From assembly GCF_005145045.1 (NCBI RefSeq), contig NZ_CP039691.1:2120001-2184000 (forward strand): a stretch of 64,000 nucleotides of DNA. The letters run 5' to 3'. Position numbers and translations under genes: made by a program. The stretch comes from Agrobacterium larrymoorei. GTDB lineage: Bacteria > Pseudomonadota > Alphaproteobacteria > Rhizobiales > Rhizobiaceae. Shown piece by piece: positions 18,235 through 27,187 of the stretch. Under the pieces are notes generated by a model. It was not told the DNA's origin, made no database searches, and saw only the letters and a program-made list of their open reading frames with translations. Each line of letters opens with the position of its first letter. The first letter of the stretch is position 1.

Positions 18235-18714
18235 TCAATTGCCGCCTTTGAGCAATCTAGACTTCTGTCTATTCCAGTCGCGTTCCTTCTCCGTCTCACG
18301 CTTGTCATGCAGCTTCTTGCCCTTGGCGAGAGCGAGTTCCAGCTTGGCGCGGCCCTTTTCGTTGAAATAAATCTTCAACGGCACAAGCGTCATGCCTTCG
18401 CGGTTGATGCCCGCGCGCAGGCGGTTGATTTCCCGCTTGTTGAGCAGCAGCTTGCGACGGCGGCGCGGTTCGTGGTTGAAGCGGTTGGCCTGGAGATATT
18501 CGGGTAGGTGCGAATTGATCAGCCAGATCTCCTCACCCTCATCCGACGCATAGGATTCGGCGATATTGGCCTTGCCGTCGCGCAGAGACTTGACCTCCGT
18601 GCCGGTCAACATCAAACCTGCCTCATAGGTATCGATGATCTCGTAATTGAACCGAGCCTTGCGGTTTTCCGCCACGACCTTGTTCACGATGCGCTGACTG
18701 CCTTTGGGGGCCAT
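18235..18714 (-). CDS. smpB: SsrA-binding protein SmpB
   Basis: A 159-residue protein that binds tmRNA and brings it to stalled ribosomes for trans-translation. Family blocks are clear: [40 protein letters not shown] and the basic C-terminal tail ([20 protein letters not shown]). Length is normal. dapA lies upstream on the same strand beyond a long palindrome. No tmRNA gene was found within the window. A weak hairpin GGTGATG.../CATCACC lies downstream at 18181-18206. Confidence 0.97.
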   Translation of the reverse strand: MAPKGSQRIVNKVVAENRKARFNYEIIDTYEAGLMLTGTEVKSLRDGKANIAESYASDEGEEIWLINSHLPEYLQANRFNHEPRRRRKLLLNKREINRLRAGINREGMTLVPLKIYFNEKGRAKLELALAKGKKLHDKRETEKERDWNRQKSRLLKGGN

Positions 18715-18736
18715 TTCCTGCTTCCATTTCTTTTAC

Positions 18737-18787
18737 CCGCATCACTAGAGCGTTTCCTTGTTAAATGGAAACGCTCTAGTGATGCGG
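18737..18787. repeat. Perfect 21 bp inverted repeat (AGAGCGTTTCC family)
   Basis: Arms 18737-18757 and 18767-18787 are perfect reverse complements around the 9 bp loop TTGTTAAAT. The arm core is CACTAGAGCGTTTCC. It lies between dapA and smpB. Related, decayed versions lie at 55939-55968 and 62854-62922, so this is a dispersed intergenic palindrome. It could also act as a transcript stem. Confidence 0.8.
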
Positions 18788-18877
18788 TTTCCGATGCCTA
18801 TTTAGTAAAACACGCACCGAAAGTGAAGATGCGCAGCCTTTGCGCACCTTCCTATCGCGTCAAACGACCCTATTGTG

Positions 18878-19762
18878 TCAAGCGACGAGGCCTGCATGCT
18901 GAAGTGCGGCGTCGATTGCGGTTTCCGTCGCAGGTTCCAGCGTGTCCATCAGCGGCGAGCGAACCTTGCGGCTGCCGTTGCGGGTGCGGGACAGCGCATA
19001 TTTGGTGCCGCAAACGCCCGGCTCCATGAAGATTGCCCTGTGCAGCGGCATCAGGCGATCCTGATATTCCAGCGCCAGCGCGTAATCGCCCTTTGCCATC
19101 GCCGCCTGAAACTCCGCACAGAGGCGCGGCGCAACATTGGCCGTGACCGAAATACAGCCGACGCCGCCATGGGCGTTGAAGCCGAGCGCCGTGCCATCTT
19201 CACCCGACAGCTGAACGAATTCCTTGCCGCAGTGAATGCGCTGCTCGGAAACGCGGTCCAGCTTGCCTGTGGCATCCTTCACGCCGATGATGTTCTTATG
19301 CGCCTTGACCAGCGCACCCATCGTTTCCGGCGTCATATCGATGACCGAGCGCGGCGGAATGTTGTAGATGACGATGGGCAGAGAAACCGCTTCTGCAATG
19401 GCCGAGAAATGGGCGAAAAGCCCCTTCTGCGTCGGCTTATTATAGTAAGGCGTCACCACCAGAAGCGCATCCGCACCCACTTCCTGCGCATGCAGGGCAA
19501 GTTCGATTGCTTCACTGGTGTTGTTGGAGCCAGCACCGGCAATGACAGGAACCCGTTTGCCCGCAACCTCGACGCACAGTTCGACCACGCGTTTGTGCTC
19601 GTCATGCGACAGGGTTGGCGATTCCCCTGTGGTGCCGACGGGCACGAGGCCGTTACTGCCTTCGGCAATCTGCCACTCTACATGGGTGGCGAAGGCCGTT
19701 TCGTCCACTGCACCATCTGCTGTGAACGGCGTAATAAGGGCGGGAATAGATCCCTTGAACAT
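18878..19762 (-). CDS. dapA: 4-hydroxy-tetrahydrodipicolinate synthase
   Basis: A 294-residue enzyme of the DapA aldolase family. It condenses pyruvate with aspartate semialdehyde in the lysine and diaminopimelate pathway. The family motifs [20 protein letters not shown]133 in VIYNIPPRS and the Schiff-base lysine K162 in IIGVKDATG are present. ATG 19762 is chosen for CAAGGAG upstream. The last 40 residues ([20 protein letters not shown]) are normal for the family. It lies upstream of smpB, as commonly seen in Rhizobiales. Confidence 0.96.
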   Translation of the reverse strand: MFKGSIPALITPFTADGAVDETAFATHVEWQIAEGSNGLVPVGTTGESPTLSHDEHKRVVELCVEVAGKRVPVIAGAGSNNTSEAIELALHAQEVGADALLVVTPYYNKPTQKGLFAHFSAIAEAVSLPIVIYNIPPRSVIDMTPETMGALVKAHKNIIGVKDATGKLDRVSEQRIHCGKEFVQLSGEDGTALGFNAHGGVGCISVTANVAPRLCAEFQAAMAKGDYALALEYQDRLMPLHRAIFMEPGVCGTKYALSRTRNGSRKVRSPLMDTLEPATETAIDAALQHAGLVA

Positions 19763-20172
19763 GCAAAACTCCTTGCGGTGAGCCAGTTCATGCTTCAGCC
19801 GCATTCCGTGGTTAAAACGTTTGTCACATTAGAGTGGGGCCAAGCAACCGACAAGCTGTTAACAGCGCCTTTTGTCTGGGAAACGCAAATAGTTTCTCGC
19901 GCGGAATTAAGGTCAGCCGGGAGGCGGCAGAAGTCGCGGCAAATACCGCCTTCAAAGCCAAATGTTACCGAGATTTGATCGAATGCGAGGCTTTTCGGTA
20001 AGGTTTCATTAAGGCTGTGAGCACCTAATGGGAGCGAGGGCAACTCTGGTAATTTGCAGCCATCGTACCGATGTTGAAATTGAAGAGCTGCCTCGATGTT
20101 GTTTCGCCTCATCTGGCAGTGTTTGGCCGCTGAAGATGTATGGGATCATCCGCTGAAGTCGTGAGTACGGGC
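19763..20172. other. Divergent intergenic region, dapA / lytic transglycosylase
   Basis: About 410 bp between the starts of dapA (-) and the transglycosylase gene (+). It must hold both promoters. I see no clear operator, RNA gene or supported open frame in it. Confidence 0.5.
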
Positions 20173-22245
20173 ATGAAGAAAACAGCTATTGGCTTGATGG
20201 CAGCAGGTCTGGCAGCGACCGTTTGGAGCGCTTGGGCAGGCCCAGCGCCCGATGGCGTCGTTCCCCTGCCATTCGTCAAGCCTGACGCGCCGACGGTTCC
20301 GGCCTTCCTGCCCGCCTCACCAGAAGTTACCGGCTCCATCATCCGCCCCGCCAATCCGCTTAACGTTTCCGATCTCAAGGCCGGTCTCGATGCGCTTTCC
20401 AGCCGCGATGCGACGCGGGCGATTGCCATTCGCAACGCCTTGGCATCCGGCAGCCTCGACCGGCACATTCTGACTTGGGCGATTGCCATTTCCGGACAGA
20501 AGGATGTGCCTTCTGCCGAAATCACGGCTGCACAACGCGAACTTTCCGGCTGGCCGGGGCTCTCGACCCTGCGCGCCAATTCCGAACGCGCCATGCTGCG
20601 GGAAAATCCAACGGCTGCAGATGTCATCGCCTCCTTCGGTGCGGCCAAGCCCGAAACGCCGGAAGGCACGATTGCACTTGCCCACGCATTGACCGCAACT
20701 GGCAACACCGCCCGTGCCCAGCAGCTCATCCGGCAGCTTTGGGTTAATAAGGGCATGGATACCGATCTCGAGGATCGCGTCCTTGCGGAATTCGGCAATT
20801 CCCTTTCCGTTGCCGACCACAAGGCGCGGATGGATTATCTGATGTATCGCAGCCGCGTCAGCCAGGCGAAACGCTTTGGCGATCTCGGCAAGGCGCAGTC
20901 GCTCTACAAAGCGTGGGCGGCAGTGCTTCAACGGGCAAACAACGCCCCTGCTCTCCTGAATGCCGTCGATTCTTCGTGGCGCAGCGATCCCGTCTATCTC
21001 TTTGCGCAGATAGAAAGCCTGCGCCATCAGCAGAAATATGAGGATGCCGCCAAGCTTCTGGCGCAGGCGCCGAAGGATCAGGCGAAGCTGATGAACCCCG
21101 GCGAGTGGTGGAACGAGCGGCGGATCATCGCGCGTGGGCTCGCGGATCTTGGTGATTTTGAGGGTGCGTATCGCATCGTCGCAAATCACTCCGCAACATC
21201 TCCCGTGGATGTTGCGGATGCGGAATTTCATGCCGGCTGGTACGCCCTGCGCGCCCTGCACCAACCCGCAGTCGCCGCGAAGCACTTCAACGCGCTGCTT
21301 GAAACATCGAACCGGCCATTGTCGGCATCCCGCGCCTATTACTGGCTGGGCCGCGCAGCGGAAGCAGGCGGACCGGGCAATGCGCGCGACTATTTCTCCA
21401 AGGCGGCGAAGCATCCCGGCACTTTTTATGGCCAGCTCGCCGCTGCTCGGATCGGCGTGACCACGCTCAACGTCACCTATCCCTCGCCGACATCCGGCGA
21501 TCGCGAACGCTTCGCCAGCCGCGAAGCGGTGCGGGCCATCGAACGTCTCGAGGCCGCCGGTTACAGCTGGCGCGCGGACGGCATCTACCGCGCCTTGGCC
21601 GACCAGATCGACAGCCCCGGCGAGTTGGCGATTCTCGCCGCACGTGCGGAACGCAACAACAACCACCAAGTCTCGCTGCAAATCGGCAAAACCGCCTTCA
21701 GCCGCGGCATCGACGCCGCAGCGCTCGCCTATCCCATCGGCGTGATTCCGGTCAGCGCCAATATTTCCGGCTCCGGCAAGGCTCTTGCCTACGCCATTGC
21801 CCGGCAGGAAAGCGCCTTCAACCCCGCCGCAGTCTCCCCCGCCAATGCGCGCGGCCTTTTGCAATTACTGCCGGGAACCGCCAAAGGCGTCGCCAACCGC
21901 CACGGCATGCCGTTTACCCAGGCCAAGCTAACGACGGATGCCGGTTACAACGCTACACTGGGCGCCCATTACCTCGGCGAACAGATCGAAAGCTTCGGCG
22001 GCTCCTACATTCTCACCTTCATCGCCTACAACGCAGGCCCCAAACGCGTCCCCGAATGGATCACCCGCTACGGCGACCCCCGCGGCAAACCAATCGATGA
22101 CGTGGTGGACTGGATAGAACGCATCCCCTTCCCCGAAACCCGCAACTACGTGCAGCGGGTGATGGAAAATTATCAGGTGTACAAAACCCGGCTTGGGCAA
22201 CAGGCGGATATTGTTGACGACCTGAGGAATGGCCGGTCTGGCTAG
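20173..22245 (+). CDS. Soluble lytic murein transglycosylase (Slt-type)
   Basis: A 690-residue periplasmic peptidoglycan lyase. Residues 1-23 (KKTAIGLMAAGLAATVWSAWAG) form a signal peptide. The middle is an alpha-helical superhelical region. The catalytic Slt domain is near the C-terminus, with the catalytic glutamate in IARQESAFNPAAVSPANARG, then LLQLLPGTAKGVA and YNAGPKRVPEW. It cleaves the MurNAc-GlcNAc bond with formation of anhydro-MurNAc. ATG 20173 is preferred over 20140 because the signal peptide starts there. A terminator follows 25 bp after the stop. Confidence 0.94.
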   Translation: MKKTAIGLMAAGLAATVWSAWAGPAPDGVVPLPFVKPDAPTVPAFLPASPEVTGSIIRPANPLNVSDLKAGLDALSSRDATRAIAIRNALASGSLDRHILTWAIAISGQKDVPSAEITAAQRELSGWPGLSTLRANSERAMLRENPTAADVIASFGAAKPETPEGTIALAHALTATGNTARAQQLIRQLWVNKGMDTDLEDRVLAEFGNSLSVADHKARMDYLMYRSRVSQAKRFGDLGKAQSLYKAWAAVLQRANNAPALLNAVDSSWRSDPVYLFAQIESLRHQQKYEDAAKLLAQAPKDQAKLMNPGEWWNERRIIARGLADLGDFEGAYRIVANHSATSPVDVADAEFHAGWYALRALHQPAVAAKHFNALLETSNRPLSASRAYYWLGRAAEAGGPGNARDYFSKAAKHPGTFYGQLAAARIGVTTLNVTYPSPTSGDRERFASREAVRAIERLEAAGYSWRADGIYRALADQIDSPGELAILAARAERNNNHQVSLQIGKTAFSRGIDAAALAYPIGVIPVSANISGSGKALAYAIARQESAFNPAAVSPANARGLLQLLPGTAKGVANRHGMPFTQAKLTTDAGYNATLGAHYLGEQIESFGGSYILTFIAYNAGPKRVPEWITRYGDPRGKPIDDVVDWIERIPFPETRNYVQRVMENYQVYKTRLGQQADIVDDLRNGRSG

Positions 22246-22270
22246 TCGAAGAAATTGTCTTAAACAGCAA

Positions 22271-22300
22271 AAGGCGCCGACGAAAATCGGCGTCTTTTTG
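22271..22300 (+). terminator. Rho-independent terminator of the transglycosylase gene
   Basis: Stem GCGCCGA / TCGGCGT around a CGAAAA loop, followed by a CTTTTTG tract. Confidence 0.85.
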
Positions 22301-22326
22301 TTTGGGGACATGACAACCAGAAAAGG

Positions 22327-22354
22327 AAAAACCCGGCTCGAAAGCCGGGTTTAA
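22327..22354 (-). terminator. Rho-independent terminator of porin 1
   Basis: On the minus strand: AAACCCGGC-TTTCGA-GCCGGGTTT followed by TT, about 27 bp after the porin stop. The same AAACCCGGC hairpin ends the second porin gene. Confidence 0.85.
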
Positions 22355-22379
22355 CAAACTGACTAGATATCAGATCAGA

Positions 22380-23522
22380 TTAGAACGAACGCTGAAGGCG
22401 GACGAGACCGAAAACCTGATCATCGACGCCGTCTTCATCGCGGTAGTTGACGGAAACCTTACCGGTCAGACCTTCAGTGAACTTGTAGTCGACGGTTACA
22501 CCAGCTGCCCAAGCATCACGATTGGAGAAATCGTCACCACGAAGAGCTGTGCCTGTCGAGGTGAACACGCCACCAGCTACTGTTCCAAGAACAACAGTGT
22601 CGGCTACGTTGCCGAAGTACTGTGCAGCTGGCGTGATCGTTAGCTTATCAGTTGCCTTGAGAGCGTATTCTGCCGCAACTGTCCACTCAGACTCCGCATA
22701 GTAAGCGTTGCCACCAGAAGCCCAGATGCCAGACAGACCCAAAGTACCAGGACCGAGGTCAGCGAATACTAGAGCACGGATAGCACCTTCTTCCTGATCT
22801 ACGTCGTAAGAACCGATCAACTGAATAGTAGCAGCGCCGAATTTCGCACCTACGCCGCCTGTAATGCCAACGTTATTATCAGCTTCCTGCGAGTACAAGT
22901 CGATGCCAGCGATGCCCGAAGGACCTACCAGACGAGCGAGACCAGAGTTTGTGCCCTCGAGTTCGTCAACCGAGACACCAGCCCAAAAAGAACCTGCATC
23001 GTAGGTGTAGCGAATGGAGTTAAACAGCGTGTTCGTCGAAAGAACATCGGTCTCGCCAGAAAGATCGTCATCCCACCAGCTGTAGAACTTACCGACCTTC
23101 AGGCCGCCGAGTTCGATGAACGCCTGATCAACGAAGAAGCCAGAGCCCTGGTTGCCGGAGGTGCCAGCGGTTGCACCACCAACGCCGGAGTCAGCGTTGC
23201 CGCGGAAGCCGATGAAGCCGCGCAAAGCGCCGAGCTCGGTGTCGGTGCGGGTGTCAACTTCGAACTGAGCGCGCGTGAACGAATCCCAATCAGACGAACC
23301 GGATTCGTCTCGACCGAAGTCTGTCTGGAAACGAACGTAACCGCCGAACTTTAAACAAGTTTCGGTTCCAGGAATGTAGAAGAAGCCAGTACCGAAAGCG
23401 TCGCAAACGCGAACGTATTCCAGGGGCTCAGGCTCAGCAGCGACGATAGCGTCAGCGGCCTTTGCGCCAGATACTGCTGCGAGAGCCGCAGCGGAGCCGA
23501 TGAGAAGGCTCTTGATGTTCAT
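22380..23522 (-). CDS. Alphaproteobacterial outer membrane porin, RopA-type (copy 1)
   Basis: A 380-residue beta-barrel porin of the alphaproteobacterial family (PF02530-like). It has a signal peptide (residues 1-22, SLLIGSAAALAAVSGAKA), then the family start CDAFGTGFFYIPGTETCLKF with a conserved cysteine pair, and it ends with VRLQRSF, a terminal aromatic residue typical of outer membrane barrels. It forms a diffusion channel. The next porin gene, 292 bp upstream on the same strand, is a close paralogue; the two differ mainly in surface loops (about residues 190-215 and 310-330). Each has its own terminator. Confidence 0.95.
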   Translation of the reverse strand: MNIKSLLIGSAAALAAVSGAKAADAIVAAEPEPLEYVRVCDAFGTGFFYIPGTETCLKFGGYVRFQTDFGRDESGSSDWDSFTRAQFEVDTRTDTELGALRGFIGFRGNADSGVGGATAGTSGNQGSGFFVDQAFIELGGLKVGKFYSWWDDDLSGETDVLSTNTLFNSIRYTYDAGSFWAGVSVDELEGTNSGLARLVGPSGIAGIDLYSQEADNNVGITGGVGAKFGAATIQLIGSYDVDQEEGAIRALVFADLGPGTLGLSGIWASGGNAYYAESEWTVAAEYALKATDKLTITPAAQYFGNVADTVVLGTVAGGVFTSTGTALRGDDFSNRDAWAAGVTVDYKFTEGLTGKVSVNYRDEDGVDDQVFGLVRLQRSF

Positions 23523-23762
23523 GTTGACCTCCAGTCAAAACAGTCGAAGCAGCGGGTGGGATCGCAGAATTTGCGGTGCTGCTATGAAATGATTAGAGCC
23601 AAAACGGGGGATTCGCGCAATCAATTAGGAAAAATTTTCGTCACAATCAAATCAGGTTCTCGCCACACTGTTGCTCGTTCGCTACAAATTGATCAAGCTG
23701 CTAATGATACATTAAGAGATGGTTAATAGCCCAAAGCGCTCTGAAATTACGCTCATAAAGCA

Positions 23763-23790
23763 AAAAACCCGGCTCGAAAGCCGGGTTTCT
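23763..23790 (-). terminator. Rho-independent terminator of porin 2
   Basis: On the minus strand: AAACCCGGC-TTTCGA-GCCGGGTTT followed by TTTG, about 25 bp after the stop of the upstream porin gene. Confidence 0.85.
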
Positions 23791-23814
23791 TAAATCTAAC
23801 CGAAGTTAGAAATA

Positions 23815-24963
23815 TTAGAACGAACGCTGCAGACGAACGAAGCCATTCCAGTTTTCGTCGCGGCCGTCTTCGTCGTAGTAGTTAACTGCGACCTTGGTGG
23901 AGAGGCCCTGTGTGATTTTGTAATCAACAGTCAGGCCAGCCTGCCAAGCGTCACGGTTAGAGAAGTCGTTCGTGATGATCGCGGATGTGCCAGTAAGAGC
24001 AGTGCCAGCAGCGTTTACGAAAGCAACGCGGTCAGCAACGTTACCGAAGTACTGGCCACCGGGAGTGATGGTCAAACGGTCAGTCGCCTTGATTGCGTAT
24101 TCAGCCGCAACTGCCCACTCGGACTGTGCGTAGTAAGCGTTTGCGCCAGAAGCCCAAACACCAGCCAGACCAAGCGTGCCTGGGCCGAGGTCAGCCGTAG
24201 CGATAAGGCGCACTGCACCTTCTTCCTGGTCGACGTCGTAAGAACCGATAAGCTGCAGCGATGCGCCGCCGAACTTGCCGCCGATACCGCCGGTTACGCC
24301 AACGTTGTTGTCAGCTTCCTGCGAAACGGCAAGAGTCTGTACGCCGCCGATGATCGGGCCAAGGCCGGTTACAGTAGCGAACTGAGCGTTGGTGCCTTCC
24401 AGCTCGTCAACCGAGATGCCAGCCCAGAAGGAGCCTGCGTCGTAGGTGTAACGGATGGAGTTGAAGAGAGCGTTCGTGGAGAGAACGTCAGCTTCGCCAG
24501 AGAGGCCATCGTCCCACCAGCTGTAGAACTTACCGACCTTCAGGCCGCCGAGTTCGATGAAAGCCTGATCAACAAATACGCCAGAGCCCTGATTGCCGGA
24601 GGTGCCAGCAGTTGCGCCGCCAACGCCAGAGTCTGCGTTGCCGCGGAAGCCGATGAAGCCACGCAGAGCGCCGAGCTCGGTGTCGGTGCGAGTGTCAACT
24701 TCGAACTGAGCGCGTGTGAAAGAGTCCCAGTCAGACGTGCCAGAGAGGTCACGGCCGAAGTTGGTCTGGAAACGAACGTAACCGCCGAACTTCAGGCAGG
24801 TTTCAGTGCCAGGGATGTAGAAGAAGCCCGTGCCGAAAGCGTCGCAAACGCGAACGTATTCCAGGGGCTCAGGCTCAGCAGCGACGATAGCGTCAGCGGC
24901 CTTTGCGCCAGATACTGCTGCGAGAGCCGCAGCGGAGCCGATGAGAAGGCTCTTGATGTTCAT
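23815..24963 (-). CDS. Alphaproteobacterial outer membrane porin, RopA-type (copy 2)
   Basis: A 382-residue porin, close paralogue of the neighbouring copy. It has the same signal peptide, the same CDAFGTGFFYIPGTETCLKF start of the mature part and the same VRLQRSF end. The coding DNA for the first 44 or so residues and the ribosome site (ACTGGAGGTCAACATG) is identical over about 147 bp in both genes, while the rest differs every few bases, which suggests recent gene conversion or strong constraint. The variable loops differ in sequence and length. It forms a general diffusion channel in the outer membrane. Confidence 0.95.
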   Translation of the reverse strand: MNIKSLLIGSAAALAAVSGAKAADAIVAAEPEPLEYVRVCDAFGTGFFYIPGTETCLKFGGYVRFQTNFGRDLSGTSDWDSFTRAQFEVDTRTDTELGALRGFIGFRGNADSGVGGATAGTSGNQGSGVFVDQAFIELGGLKVGKFYSWWDDGLSGEADVLSTNALFNSIRYTYDAGSFWAGISVDELEGTNAQFATVTGLGPIIGGVQTLAVSQEADNNVGVTGGIGGKFGGASLQLIGSYDVDQEEGAVRLIATADLGPGTLGLAGVWASGANAYYAQSEWAVAAEYAIKATDRLTITPGGQYFGNVADRVAFVNAAGTALTGTSAIITNDFSNRDAWQAGLTVDYKITQGLSTKVAVNYYDEDGRDENWNGFVRLQRSF

Positions 24964-25555
24964 GTTGACCTCCAGTCAAGTTTCAAAAGGGTCTGGGTTC
25001 TTAAGCTGAAGGACAGCATTCCCTGCCCCATTCCCGTGTTTTTTTGAAAACGGACGATCCACCGCCTCGCTTCCGGTGCTGAAAATACAAAAGCTTGCGG
25101 CGCTTGCAATCGGCAAACGCTGATATGACGGATTTCCCCAGCCGCTTCACATCACGATGTTGCTGAAAAAACACAATTCGGCCCGGCGCCAGATGCATAT
25201 CTTTATAAAACTTTAAAAATACCCAAGGATTTCCGCATCTTAACAAAAAGTTAATATGGGTATTCGCACTCCCGCCTGACGGCAGAACCGTGACCATTGC
25301 GCGACAGTCTCGTGTCTACCGGCCATCTTATAAGGGGAGCGCTCACTGCATTATACGCATGCGCATACGATAAATGATGAGACGATTCCTTGCCGCCATG
25401 CAGAATCAGGGGAGCGATTCGAGTATCCGACAAATCTGCCTTTCGCGCTTTCATCCGCCATCCGTGGAAAACTCCAACGCCTTTTGCAGACTTTTTCCAT
25501 TCTCTTCGCAAAAGCGCTTGCATTCATTTTTTATACGCAATAATCAGGCGGCACC
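24964..25555. other. Intergenic region between porin 2 and tRNA-Ser
   Basis: About 590 bp with no convincing coding sequence. The part next to the porin gene, with the run ACTTTAAAAATACCC and a purine-rich leader, must hold the porin promoter reading leftwards. The right side must hold the tRNA promoter. Small open frames here have no ribosome site or recognisable protein features. Confidence 0.5.
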
Positions 25556-25646
25556 GGAGAGGTGGCCGAGTGGTCGAAGGCGCTCCCCTGCTAAGGGAGT
25601 ATACGTCAAAAGCGTATCGTGGGTTCGAATCCCATCCTCTCCGCCA
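25556..25646 (+). tRNA. tRNA-Ser (anticodon GCU)
   Basis: Acceptor stem GGAGAGG (25556-25562) pairs with CCTCTCC (25636-25642), followed by discriminator G and encoded CCA. The D arm is TGGCCGAGTGGTCGAAGGC. The anticodon stem-loop CTCCCCTGCTAAGGGAG carries GCT. A long variable arm (TATACGTC...GCGTATC) marks a class II tRNA, and the T arm GTGGGTTCGAATCCCAT is canonical. It reads AGC and AGU serine codons. Confidence 0.97.
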
Positions 25647-25692
25647 TCCCCAGTAGTTGATAAATCACAGTAATTTCGATTTGGTCCGGTTT

Positions 25693-25718
25693 GGAACGAT
25701 CTTGCGTTTCGACGCGTT
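25693..25718 (+). promoter_or_regulatory. EcfG-type general stress response promoter
   Basis: GGAAC at 25693-25697 and CGTT at 25715-25718 with 17 bp between. This fits the GGAAC-N16/17-CGTT consensus of alphaproteobacterial EcfG sigma factors. It lies about 32 bp upstream of the start of the gene at 25751. Confidence 0.65.
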
Positions 25719-25750
25719 ATTGCCTCGAAACCAACAAGAGGTGATTTCAA

Positions 25751-26104
25751 ATGGCTCAGACCAAATTGAACGTTGTAGAAGATTCGCTTGAGAACCAGAT
25801 CTCGGAGCTGCGCTCGCAGATCGCTTCACTTTCCAAATCAGTTTCGGCCCGTGCAGGCGTGATTTCCGATGAAGCTTCGGATTTTGTCGATGACGCAAAG
25901 GGTCGCGTTCAGCGCGCCGCGCACACCGCTGCCCATACGGTGAAGGTGCAGGGCCACAATGTGGTTGAAGCGGTAAAGGAAAATCCTGGCACTGCGACAT
26001 CGCTTCTGACTGTTGTCGGCGCGCTCGGTTTTGCTCTCGGTTACGCCGTTGCGAGTGCTGCAAACCAGCAGTCCAGCAAGAGCAGCCTTTATCGCTGGCG
26101 CTAA
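25751..26104 (+). CDS. DUF883/ElaB-YqjD-like membrane-anchored stress protein
   Basis: A 117-residue protein with an amphipathic helical N-terminal part (LENQISELRSQIASLSKSVS) and a middle with repeated Ala and charged residues. A single C-terminal membrane segment with small residues (SLLTVVGALGFALGYAVASA) comes before a basic end. This layout resembles the YqjD/ElaB (DUF883) family, whose E. coli members are stationary-phase proteins that tether ribosomes to the membrane. AAGAGGTGA is the ribosome site. A likely EcfG promoter lies just upstream and a terminator downstream, so this is a one-gene stress unit. Function in this organism is inferred. Confidence 0.7.
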   Translation: MAQTKLNVVEDSLENQISELRSQIASLSKSVSARAGVISDEASDFVDDAKGRVQRAAHTAAHTVKVQGHNVVEAVKENPGTATSLLTVVGALGFALGYAVASAANQQSSKSSLYRWR

Positions 26105-26146
26105 CCGCGTCGCGACTTTCGCTGAAAAGTTTGAGCGATCAAATCA

Positions 26147-26177
26147 GGGCAGAAAGGCACGCCTTCTTGCCCTTTTT
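26147..26177 (+). terminator. Rho-independent terminator of the stress gene
   Basis: GGGCA-GA-AAGGC / GCCTT-CT-TGCCC stem with a TTTTT tract. It is placed just before the next small gene. Confidence 0.8.
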
Positions 26178-26200
26178 CATGAGCAATCGGGAGAATCACC

Positions 26201-26377
26201 ATGAGCTTTACGCCTGAGATTGAAACCGCGCTTGCTTCTTATGCGCAGGAACACGGTCTCGAGAGAGAAGAAGCAGTCAGCCGAATCGTGAGAGAATGGC
26301 TGGTTCAGGAAGGCTATATGTTTTCCGGCGAGGAAGGCATTCCGCCGCAAAAGCTGAATGCAAGCAATGACGACTGA
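26201..26377 (+). CDS. Small hypothetical protein (58 aa)
   Basis: Reads MSFTPEIETALASYAQEHGL and on to a 58-residue acidic protein ending NASNDD. GGGAGAAT lies at a good distance before the ATG. The residues EREEAVSRIVREWLVQEG form a helical block that loosely recalls a ribbon-helix-helix C-terminal half, but no beta strand is clear, so this is only a resemblance. Its stop codon directly abuts the stop codon of the aldolase gene on the other strand (TGA|TCA). Function unknown. Confidence 0.6.
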   Translation: MSFTPEIETALASYAQEHGLEREEAVSRIVREWLVQEGYMFSGEEGIPPQKLNASNDD

Positions 26378-27175
26378 TCAGTAGCTTGACGTTTTTGCCG
26401 GGGCGGCGCCGCCCTTGTAGCGAGATGCGAGCTGGCGCAGGGCGCCGGAAAACTCCGACACATCCGCGCCGACAGCGACGAATGAAGCGCCGAGTTCCAG
26501 ATATCGTCTGTTGTATATCTCGTTGAAAGTCAGGATTCCAGCCGCTTTGCCTGCAGCGACGATCTTTCTGATCGCACCTTCTATGACCTCCTGAACCTCG
26601 GGCTCATCGATTCGCCCGAGATAGCCCATATCTGCGGCGAGATCCGCCGGGCCGATGAAGATGCCGTCCACTCCATCAACGTTCAAAATGTTATCGAGGT
26701 CGGCTATTGCCGCACGGGTTTCAGCCTGGATTAGCAGGCACACATTGTCGGAAGCAGTCTGATTATAATCGGGCACGCTGTTGTAACCGGATGCACGGGC
26801 AACAACAGCGCCCATGCCGCGGATGCCGCGCGGTGGATAATGCATGGCGGATACGAGCGCCCTCGCCTGCTCCGATGAATCGACCATAGGCACGAGAAGC
26901 GTGCGGGCTCCGGCATCCAGCATTTGCTTGATGATCCAGCTTTCGCCCACCGGCACACGCACGACTGGTTCGGCGGAAGATGTCGCAAGCGCGCGCAGCT
27001 GATCGATAATGCTACGAAGATCGTTCGGGCCATGCTCTCCGTCTATCACCAGCCAGTCGAAACCGGCGGTTCCGGCAATCTCCGCGGTGATCGCCTCGCC
27101 CATGTCCAGCCAAAGTCCGATCTGCGGCTTTCCGTGGTGAATGGCGGTTTTGAAGCGGTTTTCGGAGGCTGGCAT
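26378..27175 (-). CDS. HpcH/HpaI family aldolase
   Basis: A 265-residue class II (metal-dependent) aldolase. The family pattern is clear: GLWLDMGEAITAEIAGTAGF, DWLVIDGEHGPNDL, VPMVDSSEQARALVSAMHYP, GIRGMG, and the metal ligand region LIQAETRAAIADLDNIL and GPADLAADMGYLG. Relatives cleave 2,4-dihydroxyhept-2-ene-1,7-dioate or 2-keto-3-deoxy sugar acids to pyruvate plus an aldehyde. The exact substrate is not clear. It lies 12 bp downstream of a ferredoxin-reductase-like gene, so the two may be co-transcribed, though no catabolic operon surrounds them. Confidence 0.9.
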   Translation of the reverse strand: MPASENRFKTAIHHGKPQIGLWLDMGEAITAEIAGTAGFDWLVIDGEHGPNDLRSIIDQLRALATSSAEPVVRVPVGESWIIKQMLDAGARTLLVPMVDSSEQARALVSAMHYPPRGIRGMGAVVARASGYNSVPDYNQTASDNVCLLIQAETRAAIADLDNILNVDGVDGIFIGPADLAADMGYLGRIDEPEVQEVIEGAIRKIVAAGKAAGILTFNEIYNRRYLELGASFVAVGADVSEFSGALRQLASRYKGGAAPAKTSSY

Positions 27176-27187
27176 CGGAATTCCTAT

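Noticed and set aside
20317..21864. Open frame antisense to the lytic transglycosylase
   Set aside because: Shadow frame; the plus strand has an intact signal peptide and catalytic motif.
25001..25297. 98-codon open frame in the porin 2 leader region
   Set aside because: Lies in the expected promoter region, lacks a ribosome site and has no recognisable features.
25556..25646. tRNA-Ser as an integration site for a genomic island
   Set aside because: No integrase gene and no repeat of the tRNA 3' end were found nearby; the downstream genes look like ordinary chromosomal genes.
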